From Watersipora subatra (Eukaryota > Bryozoa > Gymnolaemata > Cheilostomatida > Watersiporidae), in the NCBI RefSeq assembly GCF_963576615.1, contig NC_088708.1, positions 57,895,196-57,959,195 of the forward strand: a stretch of DNA of 64,000 nucleotides, in the 5' to 3' direction. Below are positions 25,177 to 40,100 of this stretch, piece after piece. Numbering within the stretch: position 1 is the first letter of the stretch; each line of letters begins with the position of its first letter. Position numbers and translations under genes: made by a program. The notes below the pieces were generated by a model that saw only the letters and a program-made list of their open reading frames with translations, was not told the DNA's origin and did not search any database.

Positions 25177-28100
25177 TTAAGAGTACTTTTATAACTACTA
25201 CCACTGTTATCACTACTATCACTTTTATTACTACTATCACTGTTATCACTACTATCACTGTTATTACTACTATCACTTTTATAACTACTACCACTGTTAT
25301 CACTACTATCACTGTTATTACTACTATCACTGTTATTACTACTATCACTGTTATTACCATTATCACTTTTATAACTACTATCACTGTTATCACTACTATC
25401 ACTGCTATCACTACTATCACTGTTATCACTGCTATCACTGTTATTACTACTATCACTGTACTGAAACTACTAGTACTTACTGGTTCCTGAGAGAATATAG
25501 TCATGGGTTTCTGACCCTCTGTCATTAGTAGCCAAACAAGTGTATGTCCCATAATCCTCTTCACCTACACTGACGACTGTGAGAACGAAACTAAAGTGAA
25601 TTTGACCTTCTGTTTCTGTGCTCTGTTGGTATTTCTCCCCAGCCAGTTCTGTACCTCCTCTGCTCCACACAACTGATGGTTGAGGGTAGGCATCCAAAGT
25701 GCACTTGATTACCCCATTTTCCCGAGTTTGGGCTGCTGACTTCGAAACACTCGGGCTTTTATCGATAACTGGCTGAACTGTGAAGCAATCACACCAGTGT
25801 AAGACGAATATTCATGCAATCTATAGCGTATTATCTGTGAAGAAGAGGTAAAATGGTAACAACATTTCGATAATCCTTATAATTTATTTCTTAACTTCTA
25901 AGCAAATGCCAAAGAGTGTCATTTGTTGTTAGCTCATGACGAATAATGATTAATCTTTAATAAGCTGTACATGAAACTTTTAGATTTAATTATAAAAAAG
26001 TTTAGACAACTAACATCAATAGGTCTTCTGATTGAAAGCCACAAATTATTCAGAGGAAAACAACCCTCAAAATTCAAATTATCCATGCTGTCACATTTCT
26101 TACATGGAACTGGGGTGACTGTGTATTCCTTAGTAACGATGCCAAATGCATTCTCAGCCTCACAGGTGAAGGTACCTACATCCTCTCTCACCACGCCAGA
26201 TATGGTTAATGTTATTGTTCGCTCCGTCCCTTCGCCATCAATGCTAGGAGTAGCCCTGGCCATGTCATAGTCTAGACGGGTCCATTTCGCTTGGCTCAAC
26301 GTTACTGGAGGATTGGAGTCAATTGTGCAATGAAGCTTCAGTACCCCATCGTTGTATTCTTGAGTAGGAGAGTTGGGTATTCCAGCACCATCTATCAAAT
26401 TATTAAATGATTTAACTAAAATTTAATAAAATCATTTTGAAAGATTAGTTGGTTAAAAATTGGTTGAAGATTTAAACATGATTTTCTATAATCTTGTTAC
26501 TTTTGGCTGAGTGACTTTTCAAATCTAATAAGTAATTGTTTAAAGAGACGAACAATTTTTTAATCGTGTAAAGGTTTCATGGCGCAAAGAAAGACATGTA
26601 GCCTGACATCCATTTTTAATAAGTCAAAGGTTACGATTAAAGTTTAATACCTACCTGCAAAGTTACGACAACAACAGCATAGTCTGCAAACTTCACAAAA
26701 TCATTTTTAAGATGCACGACGCTATTTGTAAATCATCGTAAGTTTTTATTCGAATAATTTTTATTGGTTCGAGATGCTTGTAGATAATCGGTGGTGAGGA
26801 TCAATAACAAACACAAACTATTATCATTATTACACTATATCAACTTGAAGGTGAAAACATCACCCTATTTTTATATCCACAAATTTTGAGAGTCATTGTT
26901 TAAGATAGCCTAATATTAGTTAATAAAGTGAATTTTTCTGCAGAGATGATTAGGTGGACATTACTAAAAAACCTAGCTCTATTATGAACATTGTCTACAA
27001 GTGTGAGCTATATCATATCACTTTATAAAGCGCTTTAGCAATGTCTACCCAATCAGTTTACCACTTTTAGCAAATTGAACCTGTTATGAGACGATACTGT
27101 GTCGAAGGTTTGAGACGGTTTGATTCGTAGACACGAAGGAATGAGTGAGCACTTAAGGGAATGAGTCTGTTGAGCTAAACTAAACTAATTAATTAATGCA
27201 TAACAGAGAATTGCATGGTCTCCGTATTAAATTACATGGCTGCAAAATCTCATCCAACTCTTACTGATTTAAAGCATAGAAAGAATGCCGTGTGGGAAAT
27301 TTTAAAATAAATTCTGCCAATAATAGTGATTCATCACTTTTAGCTCAGGCTTGGTATTGCGGCACTTGCTCCAAGTTCTAGAGCATATAAAATCAAAAGT
27401 GTTAGTTTAGTACAGTTGTATTCCGTTAATGCTTTTTAAAACCAAAATTTATTAGAACTGTGTAAAATTTGGTAAGTGAATTGATACAAAGAACGATTTT
27501 CCAATAAAGCTTTGCGACATCCCTGACACCCAGATCATTACGGAAAAATGGCTAGGTATTCCTTTATTGCATATCAACTGAGAAGTGATCATGGAAATTT
27601 GCTGCGCTGTGTGCAGCAAATGTTCATGCTCCATTTAAGAACCCTCACACATTGCTCATCAATGTACAGTGGAGATTTATCCATAACAAACTTGATCAAA
27701 TTAACATTTTTGTAAGTAAATACAAAAGCTGATCAGTGATTGGCTGCTGGAAAGCACCGCTGGCAGACTGCGACTGCCAGCAGAAGTATAAGCCTTTCGC
27801 TTACATTGAACATTGATCTCAAAATCATGAGAAGTTGTGCCCTCTGTGTTAGTAGCCTTGACTCTATAGGCTCCAGATCTCGCCCTGGCAACGTTGTGGA
27901 GGTTCAAAACACCACCCTCCACCTTCATCTCGCTCAACGCTCCATCTCTCTTAGCTTCCAGAGTAAGCTCTGTCTCTGTACCATCAGCAGCTACCTGGGA
28001 AGGCAAGATGGTATGTGTGACCCCTTTCCAACTGCCACTGACTGATGAGAACGACACTTCCTGAATGCTGCCAACAAGTAACCTTTTAAAATTCTATAGT

Positions 28101-31100
28101 TTCTGATCTTTAAATATCACTACAACAGTACTTCAGTATTTAATGAAGCCTGTAAATGTCAAATGTAATGAATCACCAAAGACCAACATAAAATGTAGTA
28201 GTGTTTTAATCTCTGCTGGACAAAACTATAGCCTTTGTATCCAGTAGATGTATCAGATAATACAGAGGCAACTATAAAACATCTGGCTAGTGTACTGGTT
28301 GGTCGGTCATCACAGGGTCATTACTGTGACTTTTCCATCAGCTCCTATGAATGTACCAAACCTTACCATGTATAAAAAAGACTTTTGATTGTTTTGTTAA
28401 TCAGTTCAACAATTACTTAGTGAGGGAAGAGTCACTGTAAGTATCCTTTTTGTGAAGACAGGCTACACTTTCTAGGCATTTTAGATTAAAGATGAATTTA
28501 TAATAATAGCCTCAGTACTTCAGTAGCGCTATTGACCAGATAAAACTTGTAAGAAAGAGTATAAGTAGCAACCCCAAACGTAAATATCTACTCAGTAATT
28601 ACTACTATATAGACCACACATATTAACATCAGTTTGTTTTATTAGCAACAATAATGGCTGCTTAGAACTAAATAATCTATTTGCCCTTGAGAGGTCACGT
28701 AATAATTACCTTTCATCTACCCTCTATCTATGGTGAGGCTGATGACTAGAGCTACATGTAAATACACATCTGCCATCATTTACTAAACGATGATCATAGT
28801 TCATAACAAGTCTGCTTAGAAAGTCTGCATAACAAGCCCATAACAAGTCTGCTACATTAAATTTCGAGCTGTGGTTATAGAATTACAGTAATCAGCTTGC
28901 GTGTACATCTGAAGGAGTCTGCTTACAAGAAATTCTTCCTTTTCACAAATAAAAAATTTATTGTTCATAAAAATTAAGTAATCTCGGAAGAGATTAGTTT
29001 AAAACCTATCAAGAGGTGCTCTGCTTTTGAGAATAAGAATTTTGAATTGACAGTTTTTAAGTAATCTAGTTTGAAAAACGAGTGATTTTAATATAATTAT
29101 ATGGCATCACGGCTGTTTATGAGTGATATTCTATAAAGATTGGAAATATTTCTTTTTATTTTCACAACTAAAAAATGTTGATAAAGCTTGTATTTAGTCA
29201 AAATCACACAAAAATATTATTCAAACACCAATCTGTAATGTTAGCCTCTATTATTAATGCAATAAAAATTTGAGTCAAATCAGGTAACCTTTAGCCTCAG
29301 AGCTGATTGAACTTTTGGCAAGTTCTTCCACAGTCGACTCGCAAAACTTGCTCAATTTTTGAACTTATCAACTTGACATGCAACTATGTGATAACAAAGT
29401 GGCTGGCATTCCGCTATTTAATACTTAATGAAGAAAAGCGTTTCATCATTTCAGAGGTCACGTTCTATGTCACTTTTATAATAAACTATGTTTTAGCTGG
29501 TCATGAGATTTGCCAAAAGCATTATCTTCCTGGTTATCGGTGTTGCAACTCTATATGCCAAATCACAGCCAGTCAAAGCATGGCAAAGACCTTATTGTAC
29601 TTACCTGAAACCATGCGTATGTTATATCTGCTGGGTTTCCTTGAGCAGAAAAATCGGTTCCTGTTAGATTCTTTCCTTCCTGAACGTCTATGACAGCCAC
29701 AGCTCCAGAGAATATAGGTTTATCTATGGAAGATGAAAGAGCATGTTCAGGGACAATTTTATACTTTTTCACTCCTAGTACACTAGGTTTATACGCATTT
29801 ATAGTTTTTATTGTTTTGTTTTTAAAAAGTTAAAATACTTTGTCAATGGCAGACTACCAGTTGAGGGAATCCCGCCATGTTTATTGTGTAAAACCAGCAG
29901 GAAACGTTTATCAGGTCTTGCTGCCAATTGGAGTGTGTATGCGCTGACCGTATCAGTTCTGCCATGTTGTTCCATTTGGTAAAAAGCTAACTTGGTACAG
30001 GCACAGCGTATTCACAGCGTGTACATGCATAGCATGTGTGACAATGACCCTCTCAATCTGATTCTTCAAATACCCTATCCTTTATACAAGCATAGATTGC
30101 AGTTAGTTCACCTCACTGTATCATGTAAGTCAGGGATACTAGTAGTTCTGTGAAGAATAGTTCAAAACTTTGGTCGTGAGCAGTTGACGCTAGAGGTTAA
30201 GCAAATATTATTATAGATGGTAAAGCGATGCTGTCGATGCTGCTGATGCTGCCCATGCCAGAGTTTGACAAAGGTCGGCGAGCAATAATTAAACGTTGCC
30301 CTAAGGTATCAAATGGCATACTCTGTCTCCAGCAATCACCCTCTGATGTTTTTATGACGGTTTTGGGCTAATTGATGTGTAAATAGAGGAGCCAACACGT
30401 CTGACTGGCAATAGCATAGCCTGTGAAACTAACAGGCAACAAATCCATGAGAAAAAGGCAGCATCAGTAGCCTGTAAGAGATAGGCAACAATAGAGTCGC
30501 CTATGAGACTTACAGGCCAAGATAACATAGCCTGTGAGTTTTGCAAACTAGAGTGTAGCTCATAAATTGGATAGCAACTTACGCAGCACATTCAGAGGCA
30601 AGGACATGGTTCGTGAGATTTCTCCGCTTGTAGCTCGGCACGCAACGGTCAAACCATTGTCACTAGATGTCGGTATGAATGTATATCTGTAAGTTGAAGT
30701 AATTTCAAATGGTCAACTAAAGCATGATCTACTGAATGTTTTGGACATAGCCGCATTCCAAAGAACGATGTAGGACAGGTTATTATATGCGCACTTATGT
30801 AAATGGTAAGGTCTGATGCCTTATCATTTGTTGAATCTCTAGAAATTTTGGAAAATAAATCAGCTGTTCTATGAACAGAATCAATACAAAAAGTTGGCGA
30901 CCACCCAGTAGTACAGGATTGAAAGTTTAAATCAGAAAGTCATCCGATATAGTGATCAGAAGAACGATTGCACTGCTCAGGCCATTAAGGCCCTGCTAGA
31001 CCGAGTCTAAACTTCAAAATAACATGTTCAATTAAAACAATCTATTTATAACCTTAAGATAAACTATAGTTAAATAGTAGTAGCCAGATAAAAATAACAC

Positions 31101-34100
31101 ATTATTGGCAGTCAGTAGTATTCATATGCTATTAAATAACAAACATATTCAGTAGCATAGGCCTTATTTTTTTAAAAATAATTGATAAAAGTTTCAGAGA
31201 TGTATTCATAGAGTTGAACTGAAAAATTAGACCTGGCAATATCTGTTAATCTGCTATCAATCTAGTCCATGCACCAATGGAATATCTAAAATTTTAAAGT
31301 TTTATAGTCACAAAATGTTATAGGCATCTCTGGTAATAATAGTAATTCACTAGCTGTTGTTCCAAAAACTTATTTAATTTGTTTATCTATTCTTACTGAA
31401 GGTCGTACGCAGCAGCCAAACATTTTCTCGTTATGTTTCGGAGTTGTCAAACATTTCATTGGCTAGCTCAACGCAGGGCTGGTGGGTCTAAACCTTCACT
31501 CGCTAATTGCAGTTCACAAGTGATTCTCATCCATAGCTTTTTATAATTATGCAACAAAATTTTATGTCTACCATTTTTGCTAAATTAAAACTAAAATACA
31601 AATGTAATTTATTAATAATGTACTAACAAGAAACTCGATGCAACCTAGATAGCTTAGAACGCACTTTATTTTCCTTTGTTGAGACTGAATAAGATTTCAG
31701 TTAGATACCAAAAGTGAAAAACTAAATTTTTATAATTGTTTTTGTTACCAATGACAGGAATGACTTCAACAAACACCATGAATCTGATTTTGGGTGTCAA
31801 ACAGAAAAAAACTAAGCAAAGGATCAATTTTCAGCATATCTAATAGCAAGCTTGAGGATATGACCTCTGATGCCTGCGCATAATCACACCAGTTTATTAC
31901 AGGATGAACTTTGATTCATGTGTGGGCTGAAGGAATTTAGATGACCTTCTAATTACAGTGACTTAGCCAGCTAGCACAACAGTACACAACTAGTCAAATA
32001 TCTCTACTAGCCTATAATAATCTCTACTCAAAACTCCAAACATTCTAAGATCAGTGAACATAACAATTAGTTAGAATTCAGCTTCCATACAGGGTAGCGT
32101 AACGCCACACCCCATATGGCCCCCCCCCCCCCCCCGTGTTACTCTCATTCTATTATGATTCAGAGTCGATGTTTGGAAGCGAAACACTCATGTGATGCAC
32201 CATTTTTGTTGTGTCATGGAAACGACCTTAGCAACCAACAGCGTCGCACTCGTGCGTGTGCATAGGTCTTGCTTTTCTTTTGTTTCATATGCATCCCATA
32301 ATTATCACTCTACTATAGTGCCCTATGGAAACATCTGCTTGTGGGCCAAGCGTAGCTTTGGCGCTGGTTCACCCAGGTGCCGCTACCCCATCGCTGTATG
32401 GAAACTTTCTCTAAGTGTATTTATTAAAGAAGTGACAAGTTACATAAGTTAGCGTGTAACTCTCCTTTTTTCAAAGGATATTATTGATGTTACTGGCCTA
32501 TGTAACTCATAAGAACAGTCAATAACGGATAAAAGCTGATACTCTGTGTATCTGTTTTATTAAAATTAATATGAAATCAGAGCGAGTGAATGAAAACAGT
32601 GTTTTATTAACACTAGTAAATATCAAGTGTACATTTACTAAGAAACTATCATAATCTGCCACTGACCATAACTGGAAAGGTTGCTCAATAGAGAGTTTGT
32701 TAGCAGTTATTACAAGACCCACTGCTTACATGAAATGTATTACCAGACGTGTTAACGCTCTTGTCATTGGATTCATTTCAAGGTCAAAAACTCTTACTGT
32801 CATCAGCCCAAATCAGTGACAACGCACATAAAATACTTCACATTAACCTTTCAACAGTTATTTGTAATCATAATAAATTAAAAGCCTTTACAGACGTGTG
32901 ATTCAAAGATGTTCAATGATTCAAAGATTTGAGATGTTCGTAAACATCTCAAAGTACGTTTTAGAACATATTCGCTTTGTAATGTTAGCATTCTAATAGC
33001 ATTTGGCCAAATGAAATCATACGTCTCTTTTTTTAAGGAGGTTCTATTATATGCACGAAATATGATAACGCTACACTTAAAACAACCCGAAAACCTCATC
33101 AAATGAATTTTATTAAGTTTGAAACATATCTATTTAAAATAAAATTCTTGAGTGAGATAATATGTTTATAATTGTAATAAATATAAAAATAAACTTTTAT
33201 TACTACATTCGTATTCTGACTTCGACCAAAATTATTTTCATTTATTAATTTTATTATTATTATTATTTTCTATTTTTATTTATTATATTTGGTTTCAAGA
33301 AGCTGCCCAAGTAATTTGATGAAATCTTTAGCTTGCCATTTAAGTCAGCAAAACTGTAAATCTTGTGACAGCGTGGCAAAAGATACAACTGACCTTTAGC
33401 AGCACAAAATTAAGATTTCAAAATTGATAATGAAATGGTAATGCTAACGAAGTTGTCTAGTAATATTTTCATATTCCTCTCAGACATTTCGGTCATTCTT
33501 TTAAATAAAACACCATCAACATAGTTACATGTGCCTTGACACGCCTTCAACTGACATATCAGAAACTCAGCTCTTTTGCCTGAACAGCCAGTTAGAAAAG
33601 TTGTTGAAAGACGAGCTGAACAATCCACAAGAGCAAACTACAATATGCTCTTATTGACAGATGAAGCAAGCCATATGGAAATATTGCTGAAAGATTGCTA
33701 GCAATATAAAAATAGCTGCTGACAGAAAGGCCAGTAGAGCTCTCTGCAACCATCTAGAATGACAGACAAATAGATAAACACATCAATCACAGAAATACAT
33801 GTAATGAAACTACATATACCAGACTTTGTAGACAATTCTAAAGATCGGACAATTCCTGTCCAATATTGTTGCGAAATATTTCAATGATTACCTGCTGCTT
33901 GTAACCTTTCCCCCGTATAAACCGTCTGCAACACTAAATCCACTGATACCCACGAAGACTTGGGAATCATTCTTGTACCAGGCTATGCTGGCTTGAGGAA
34001 AGCTAGACCCGCTGCTGCAGGTCAAGGTCTGACTCATGTCTGCCTTTAAATCAGTTTTAGGAGTTATGGTCACATTTAAGGGAGGAACTATAAAAGAAAC

Positions 34101-37100
34101 ATCAGTCAGTTCGTCAATAGCCCTTTGTACAAATTAAAGAAGGACACAGAGAAGTAAGAAATAAAAACGGAACAAAAGTAAAACTAGACAGGTGTCTACA
34201 GGTGTCTACAGGTGTCTGACATGTGAGTAAATAGTGTTTTGAAGATTAGCCATTTAATGGCCATTGGCCCAGCATGATTCCTAAGCGTTGCTTAGCTTAG
34301 AAAAACAAATGGTAAAACTTTTTGGCTTCCCTAAACTAACACATTTGGAGTACTAACTAGAATGGATGTTACACTTATTACAGTTCAATTTGATACAGCG
34401 TAGAAACATTAATAAACGAAGTCAAATCTGTTCGATTAAACTGCAGTTTTTTGTCTTGAACATCATTTAGCTTTAGCCAATGTCAGAAGCACAACTAATT
34501 ACAGAGCCAATATTATTATTAAGGTTTTCACTCAAAACTGAGATTATAAGGTATAACCATGAGTTACCAATGTACTGTAGGTTTATACAACTGCACTTGA
34601 GACGCTTGCTATTGCAGAAAAAGTTGTTTTGAGGCTTTTTGGTATTCAAAATCATGATACCGACAGAGGACATCATTATTTTACTACTTAGTACTATTCT
34701 ACTGAAACTGGCTGACATACTTCTTTTCGTTGCTTATAGCATAATCTTTGCTCATAAACATAACATTGCTCATAACATTGCTTATAAGCTCTACACGCGT
34801 GCATTTCTCAACCAGGGAAGAGGATAACTTGAGAACATTGCCTGATGTCTTGAAGCACACGATTATCTTTTAATATATTACCTTCAATACTCAAACACGC
34901 AGCAATAATACTATTATAGCAGTTCCATTATGGTGATGTTATACTGTACCATAGCACATGTATACCATACACATATGGTATTATATCACAGTATTAATTG
35001 TGATATGATATCATAGCAGTGTTAAAAGACTGTTATGGTATAAATAACCTGTAGCATTAATATTAATATTATAACAATTAGTATCATATAATATTACCAA
35101 TTATTAATACATATTTCACAGCATTGTTCAAAGGATAAAGAATGGCCACACAGCAATTGAACTGCTGTTTCCCATAATTTTTGTTGAAAAATAGGTCATC
35201 ACAACTTAAGCTAAAAATCATCGCTCAGCTTGATCCAAAGTGAAAAGCAATCAAACTTCAAGCTAAATAGTCACTTTATTTGTTCTTTTAAATTTTCCGT
35301 TTTATTTATTAAATTGCACAAATAATAGTCGTGTGAAAGTAAAAAAAGACCCACAGGAGCTATGCTATTTTCATGTGATAACAATGCTTTTCATCCAACT
35401 AGATTTGACAGTTTATTACTAGGGCAAACCATTTTATTCCAACTTTGCGCTCTTGCTACCTACTTGTGAAAAATACTAATTGATTTGGATTTGTGTTACT
35501 TTTACTTCTTTTTGCTCCTAGTAAAATAAAGATTACTCAAAAGTCCTTTGGATACCAGAAGTACTGCCAACTGCTCACAATAAACCACTGTAACACGCCA
35601 ACTCCTTACAATATGCTACTGTAACATCCCAACTATGTACTATTGTAACATCCCAATTATTTACAATTTACTATTGTAACACTCAATTACTTACATTATA
35701 TTACTGTAACACCTTAACTCTTTACAATATACTACAGTAATATCTAACTACTAACAATATATTATTGTGACACCACAACTACTGTACTTACAGTATACTG
35801 CTGTAACACTCCAGCTACTTGCAATACATGTGCTACTGCAACACTCCGACTACTTACAGTATACTGCTGTAACATTCCAGCTACTTGCAATACATGTGCT
35901 ACTGTAACACCCCGACTACTTACAGTATACTGCTGTAACACTCCAACTACATGCAATACATGTGCTACTGTACCACACCGACTACTTACAGTATACTGCT
36001 GTAACACTCCAACTACATGCAATACATGTGCTACTGTAACACCCCGACTACTTACAGTATACTGCTGTAACACTCCAACTACTTGCAATACATGTGCTAC
36101 TGTACCACACCGACTACTTACAGTATACTGCTGTAACACTCCAACTACATGCAATACATGTGCTACTGTAACACCCCAACTACTTACAGTATACTGCTGT
36201 AACAGCTGATGTTTCCTTTGGTGTAGCTGAAGCAGAACTTTCCGCTGAGCACTTGTATGTTGCACCATTGTCCTCAGGCTTAGCTATGAACTCTAGCTCA
36301 AGGATCTTAGTCTTGTTACGGGTGACAGCCTCCCCCACACGATCAATGACCGTGTCTCCTAAAAAGAACCACGACAAGTAAAGACGAGTGGCTGAAAGTG
36401 ATATGTTGATACCATATTACTACTTCACTAACTTGATATAAAGCAGTAACTGTAATTTTATTTAGCTAGCGCTAGCTAGAGTATTAGATAATCAGTTATT
36501 AGATTATCTATCTAACTAGATGAATGCACCGCGTTGCATAAGTAATAAAAAAAATCTCTCGTGCAATCATGATCTTAAAGCACGCTAACTGAAGCGTGAT
36601 GCGGGCAGCGTGCTATTTTAACCAATCGGCATAAAAAGATTGACAGTTGTGATATGTATGACCACAATTATTCCATTGCATAGCATTCTAGCCAATTGGC
36701 CTAGTGGATAGACTTGCCTGTCTGCAGATCTGGAGGTTCTGAATTTAAAACGTGTGTGAAGCTGATTTTTGGTTCTTATAACTTTATCATTATAACTGGA
36801 AATACGAACAACAGATATACACTGTGATTTATATTTATAGATGTACTTGTGATTAGGAATTACAATAGGGTTATTCAGTAGCATAGACCTCATTTTGTAA
36901 AAACAATTAATTACAATTTCAGAGATGTATTCATAGAGTTACTCATATTCACCGGTTATCATGGTGCAATAGGCTTCACTTCTACATAGCCCAAAGCTAA
37001 AGGGCCCTATTTAATGCTTCATTGACTACATAGTCTAAACGCAATTAGCTTAATCAGCCAATCAGATGTGGCGATGGAAACAACATTTAAGCCAACACCA

Positions 37101-40100
37101 AACTGCTAGACGACATGCCGGCGGGGTAGGAAGCATATGCTGAGTGTGCCTGTGTAATGCTGTTTTAGGGAGACCTTAATGAGAAGGGTATGCGTTTGTT
37201 CTTACCTTTGTACCAGACAAGTTTAGGCAAGGGGTTGCCATCTATTGAGGTACAAGTAGCAGTTACAACTTCACCTTCATTTACCGGGTGAGAAGGATCA
37301 ATTCCTAGAATGCGAATTGTGTCAGGAGGATCTAAAAACACAGGGAAATGTGATAAGCCTTGAAATCTGGAGATCATCACAACATCTAGCTTCATGGCAT
37401 TACTAACAAAACCATACTTTTCATAAGTAAATTCGAGCTCGAAAATAAAAACTCATTCTACACATTCGAAAACCAGGCAGACATTACTGAATGACTGCAA
37501 AATTCTGAGGTTAACACAATCTTCTTGCTATTATGGTGGACGGCAGTAAACTACAAATTGTTTCCAGATGAACCATTTACAATAACCTGGTTCTAATAGT
37601 AAGCCTAACAAAGACTTGAAACCCCAACATAAAGACATATCCAAACTAAATCTGAAATTGGAACCCCAGCAGCGAGACATACATGTACTCAACTTAGATC
37701 TGCAATATGTTTCGTGTGACCAGACAAACGCATTTTGTTTAGAGTCACTTTTTGTGCATCATATTTCAGACTCGATTAAAATAATATAAGTAATGCAAGC
37801 TATCAAAGTACCATTTTTAGTATAAATTGCTATTTTGGCATGACTTTCAGATCCAAACTCAACATATGGTGAATTATAATAAGCAAATATCCACTATTGG
37901 TGAAGATCAAATTCCTACCAAAAACATAGTCCCTCATGATGGTACTTTTATTTGGAAAACTAAGATGTTACTTCCTGGATATATTTACAAACAGAGCCAC
38001 ATGAATTACAATACAATCTAGCTAGCTTTTCAGTTCAGAAATAACACTAATATAATAATAAATAATATAATAACATAATATGATAAACTGAGATAATGGA
38101 AGAACATTTTCTTTTTAAAAATCTTTTATTGACTTACTAGCAAAAATAACGCTGCTGGCGTTTTAAAAATTTCCTAGCACTGATCGAATACTTCATTCAT
38201 TTGTACTATGAAAGTTATGGGTCACTTGAGCATCATTCACTGGTAAACAAGAAGAAGAACAGACAAGAGACTTACAAAGCACGTCCAGAGTTACCGTTTT
38301 GACAGCATCTTGAAATGGAACATCATTCGCAGCTCTGCAAGTGTAATCTCCGTTGTGGTTTTGCCTCTCAGCTGTGATGGTGATATTGGTCTGAGTGATG
38401 TAACCAGCAGAAGATTCCGTATACTACAAACCATCAACACAAATCTTAACTAACACCCCCTTATTACCAAAACAACATCCTTTTGCGATAACTAGTAGAA
38501 TAATTTGGAATGTGGAGCAGACATGGTAAGGTTTTTATAAACTATAGTAAAAACTCCCATACCGTAAACCTTTTATGTAAATTCTGTAAAGTATTTATGG
38601 ATTGCTTTTGTTCATGTTATGTAAGAAATTTCATATAATTTAAAGCGTCAAGTCGGTGAAAATTTCCAAATTGAAGAATGAGAGTCTCGTAGTTAACTTT
38701 GAAAGTACGGTTCTCTCTCTTGCCATACTTGGGCAGAGAAAACAACGCAAGATGGTATAGGCCCCTATCTATTAACTTTTCATTTTTATTTTAGGCATAT
38801 AAATTTTTAGCAGCATAGACCTCACAGTGGATAAAAGAGAAAAGGATTGATTTACAATATTGAAGGTATGCACTTCTCTTAACTTGACGTAAAACTACTG
38901 TAATCATGGACTTTAAACCAAGTGTAACTGATGATAAAAAAGAAAGTTACCAATACAAACCAATAATACCCCAATTACTATTATTAGAGTCTTTAAATTA
39001 AGAAGTTGAGGTCATTTTTTTCCTTTTCTTATGGCCAAAGGGGTGAGCTTAGAAAGATCTTGGAATGGGTTAGACAGCTCACATATATTTTATGCTTCGT
39101 ATAACGTAAAATCCCTACAACCTGAACGTTCTTGGAACAGATTATTTACAAGGTAGGAGCATCTACTGTATTTCTCACAAGTTAAGTTTGTTCAGAAGAG
39201 AGTTGACTACAATATAAGCGTGTCTCCGTTACCTTGTTATTTATACTGGTTGATGTTTAATGTCTCAGAGTGACGCTTCAATCACTACATACAATATGAG
39301 AATGCTAACGGACTCATAAGGTGTATGCAACAGTAGTGTTTAGTTGTTTAGTCTGTTCGTTATACCATCCGACATTTACTCCTGAGGATTTCTTTGCAGA
39401 AGTCTGCCAGGACTGAATACTATCAATACTGCTACACAATGTTTCTGCTAGAATATCCATCAGAAAGCTTGTGTTTACGTATTATACTGGTCTCCTATGG
39501 GGCTAATATAGAAGTAACTAAACCTGTATTGTTTTGTATTATTGATTTGTTAGAGACAGCTTTCCTTGAAAGACTATGAAATGTTTAAAACGTGTAAGTG
39601 TGTGTAGCCAGCATACATTAGCCTGCGTATACCTAACCTATCACTGCTGACAGAGTTGCAACCCCAGCAGCGTATAAGCTAAGTATATCTTCAATTCTTG
39701 GTTAGAGTTTACCCCATACGAAGCTTGACATAAGCCCAATACTTCTGCGTCACAATTTTTAATCTTATTTCACCATTATGTAAGTTGCATGAAATCTCTT
39801 AATGGAAACGACTTGTACAACAAAAATGTTATCAGAAGACTCATTTCTCTACCGACATGATTTGGCACACGTATACACACCCTCCTTTTTAAGTAAGAGG
39901 TCTGAGTCTATTTCAAACTCTGCTTAATACAATTAAAACAATGTACATGTTTGCATGTGTCAGAAAGCCGACAACCTGAGAATTTTAATGGCATGTTATG
40001 TGAAATAATAAGGAACATATTTATACTTGAAATAGCCTGTTGAAGACAATTAAATTCTTGGTACAAACCGTCTAGCACTGAACGTGTTATTCAATTTTCG

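Noticed and set aside
25094-25564. 156-codon Val/Ile-rich frame that could pass for a membrane protein
   Set aside because: Comes from the (ACT)n satellite in intron 15, joined to a shadow of exon 15.
35762-36268. 168-codon frame with 22-residue repeats
   Set aside because: The 66-bp minisatellite is a multiple of three, so one frame stays open by chance; it is out of frame with exon 9.
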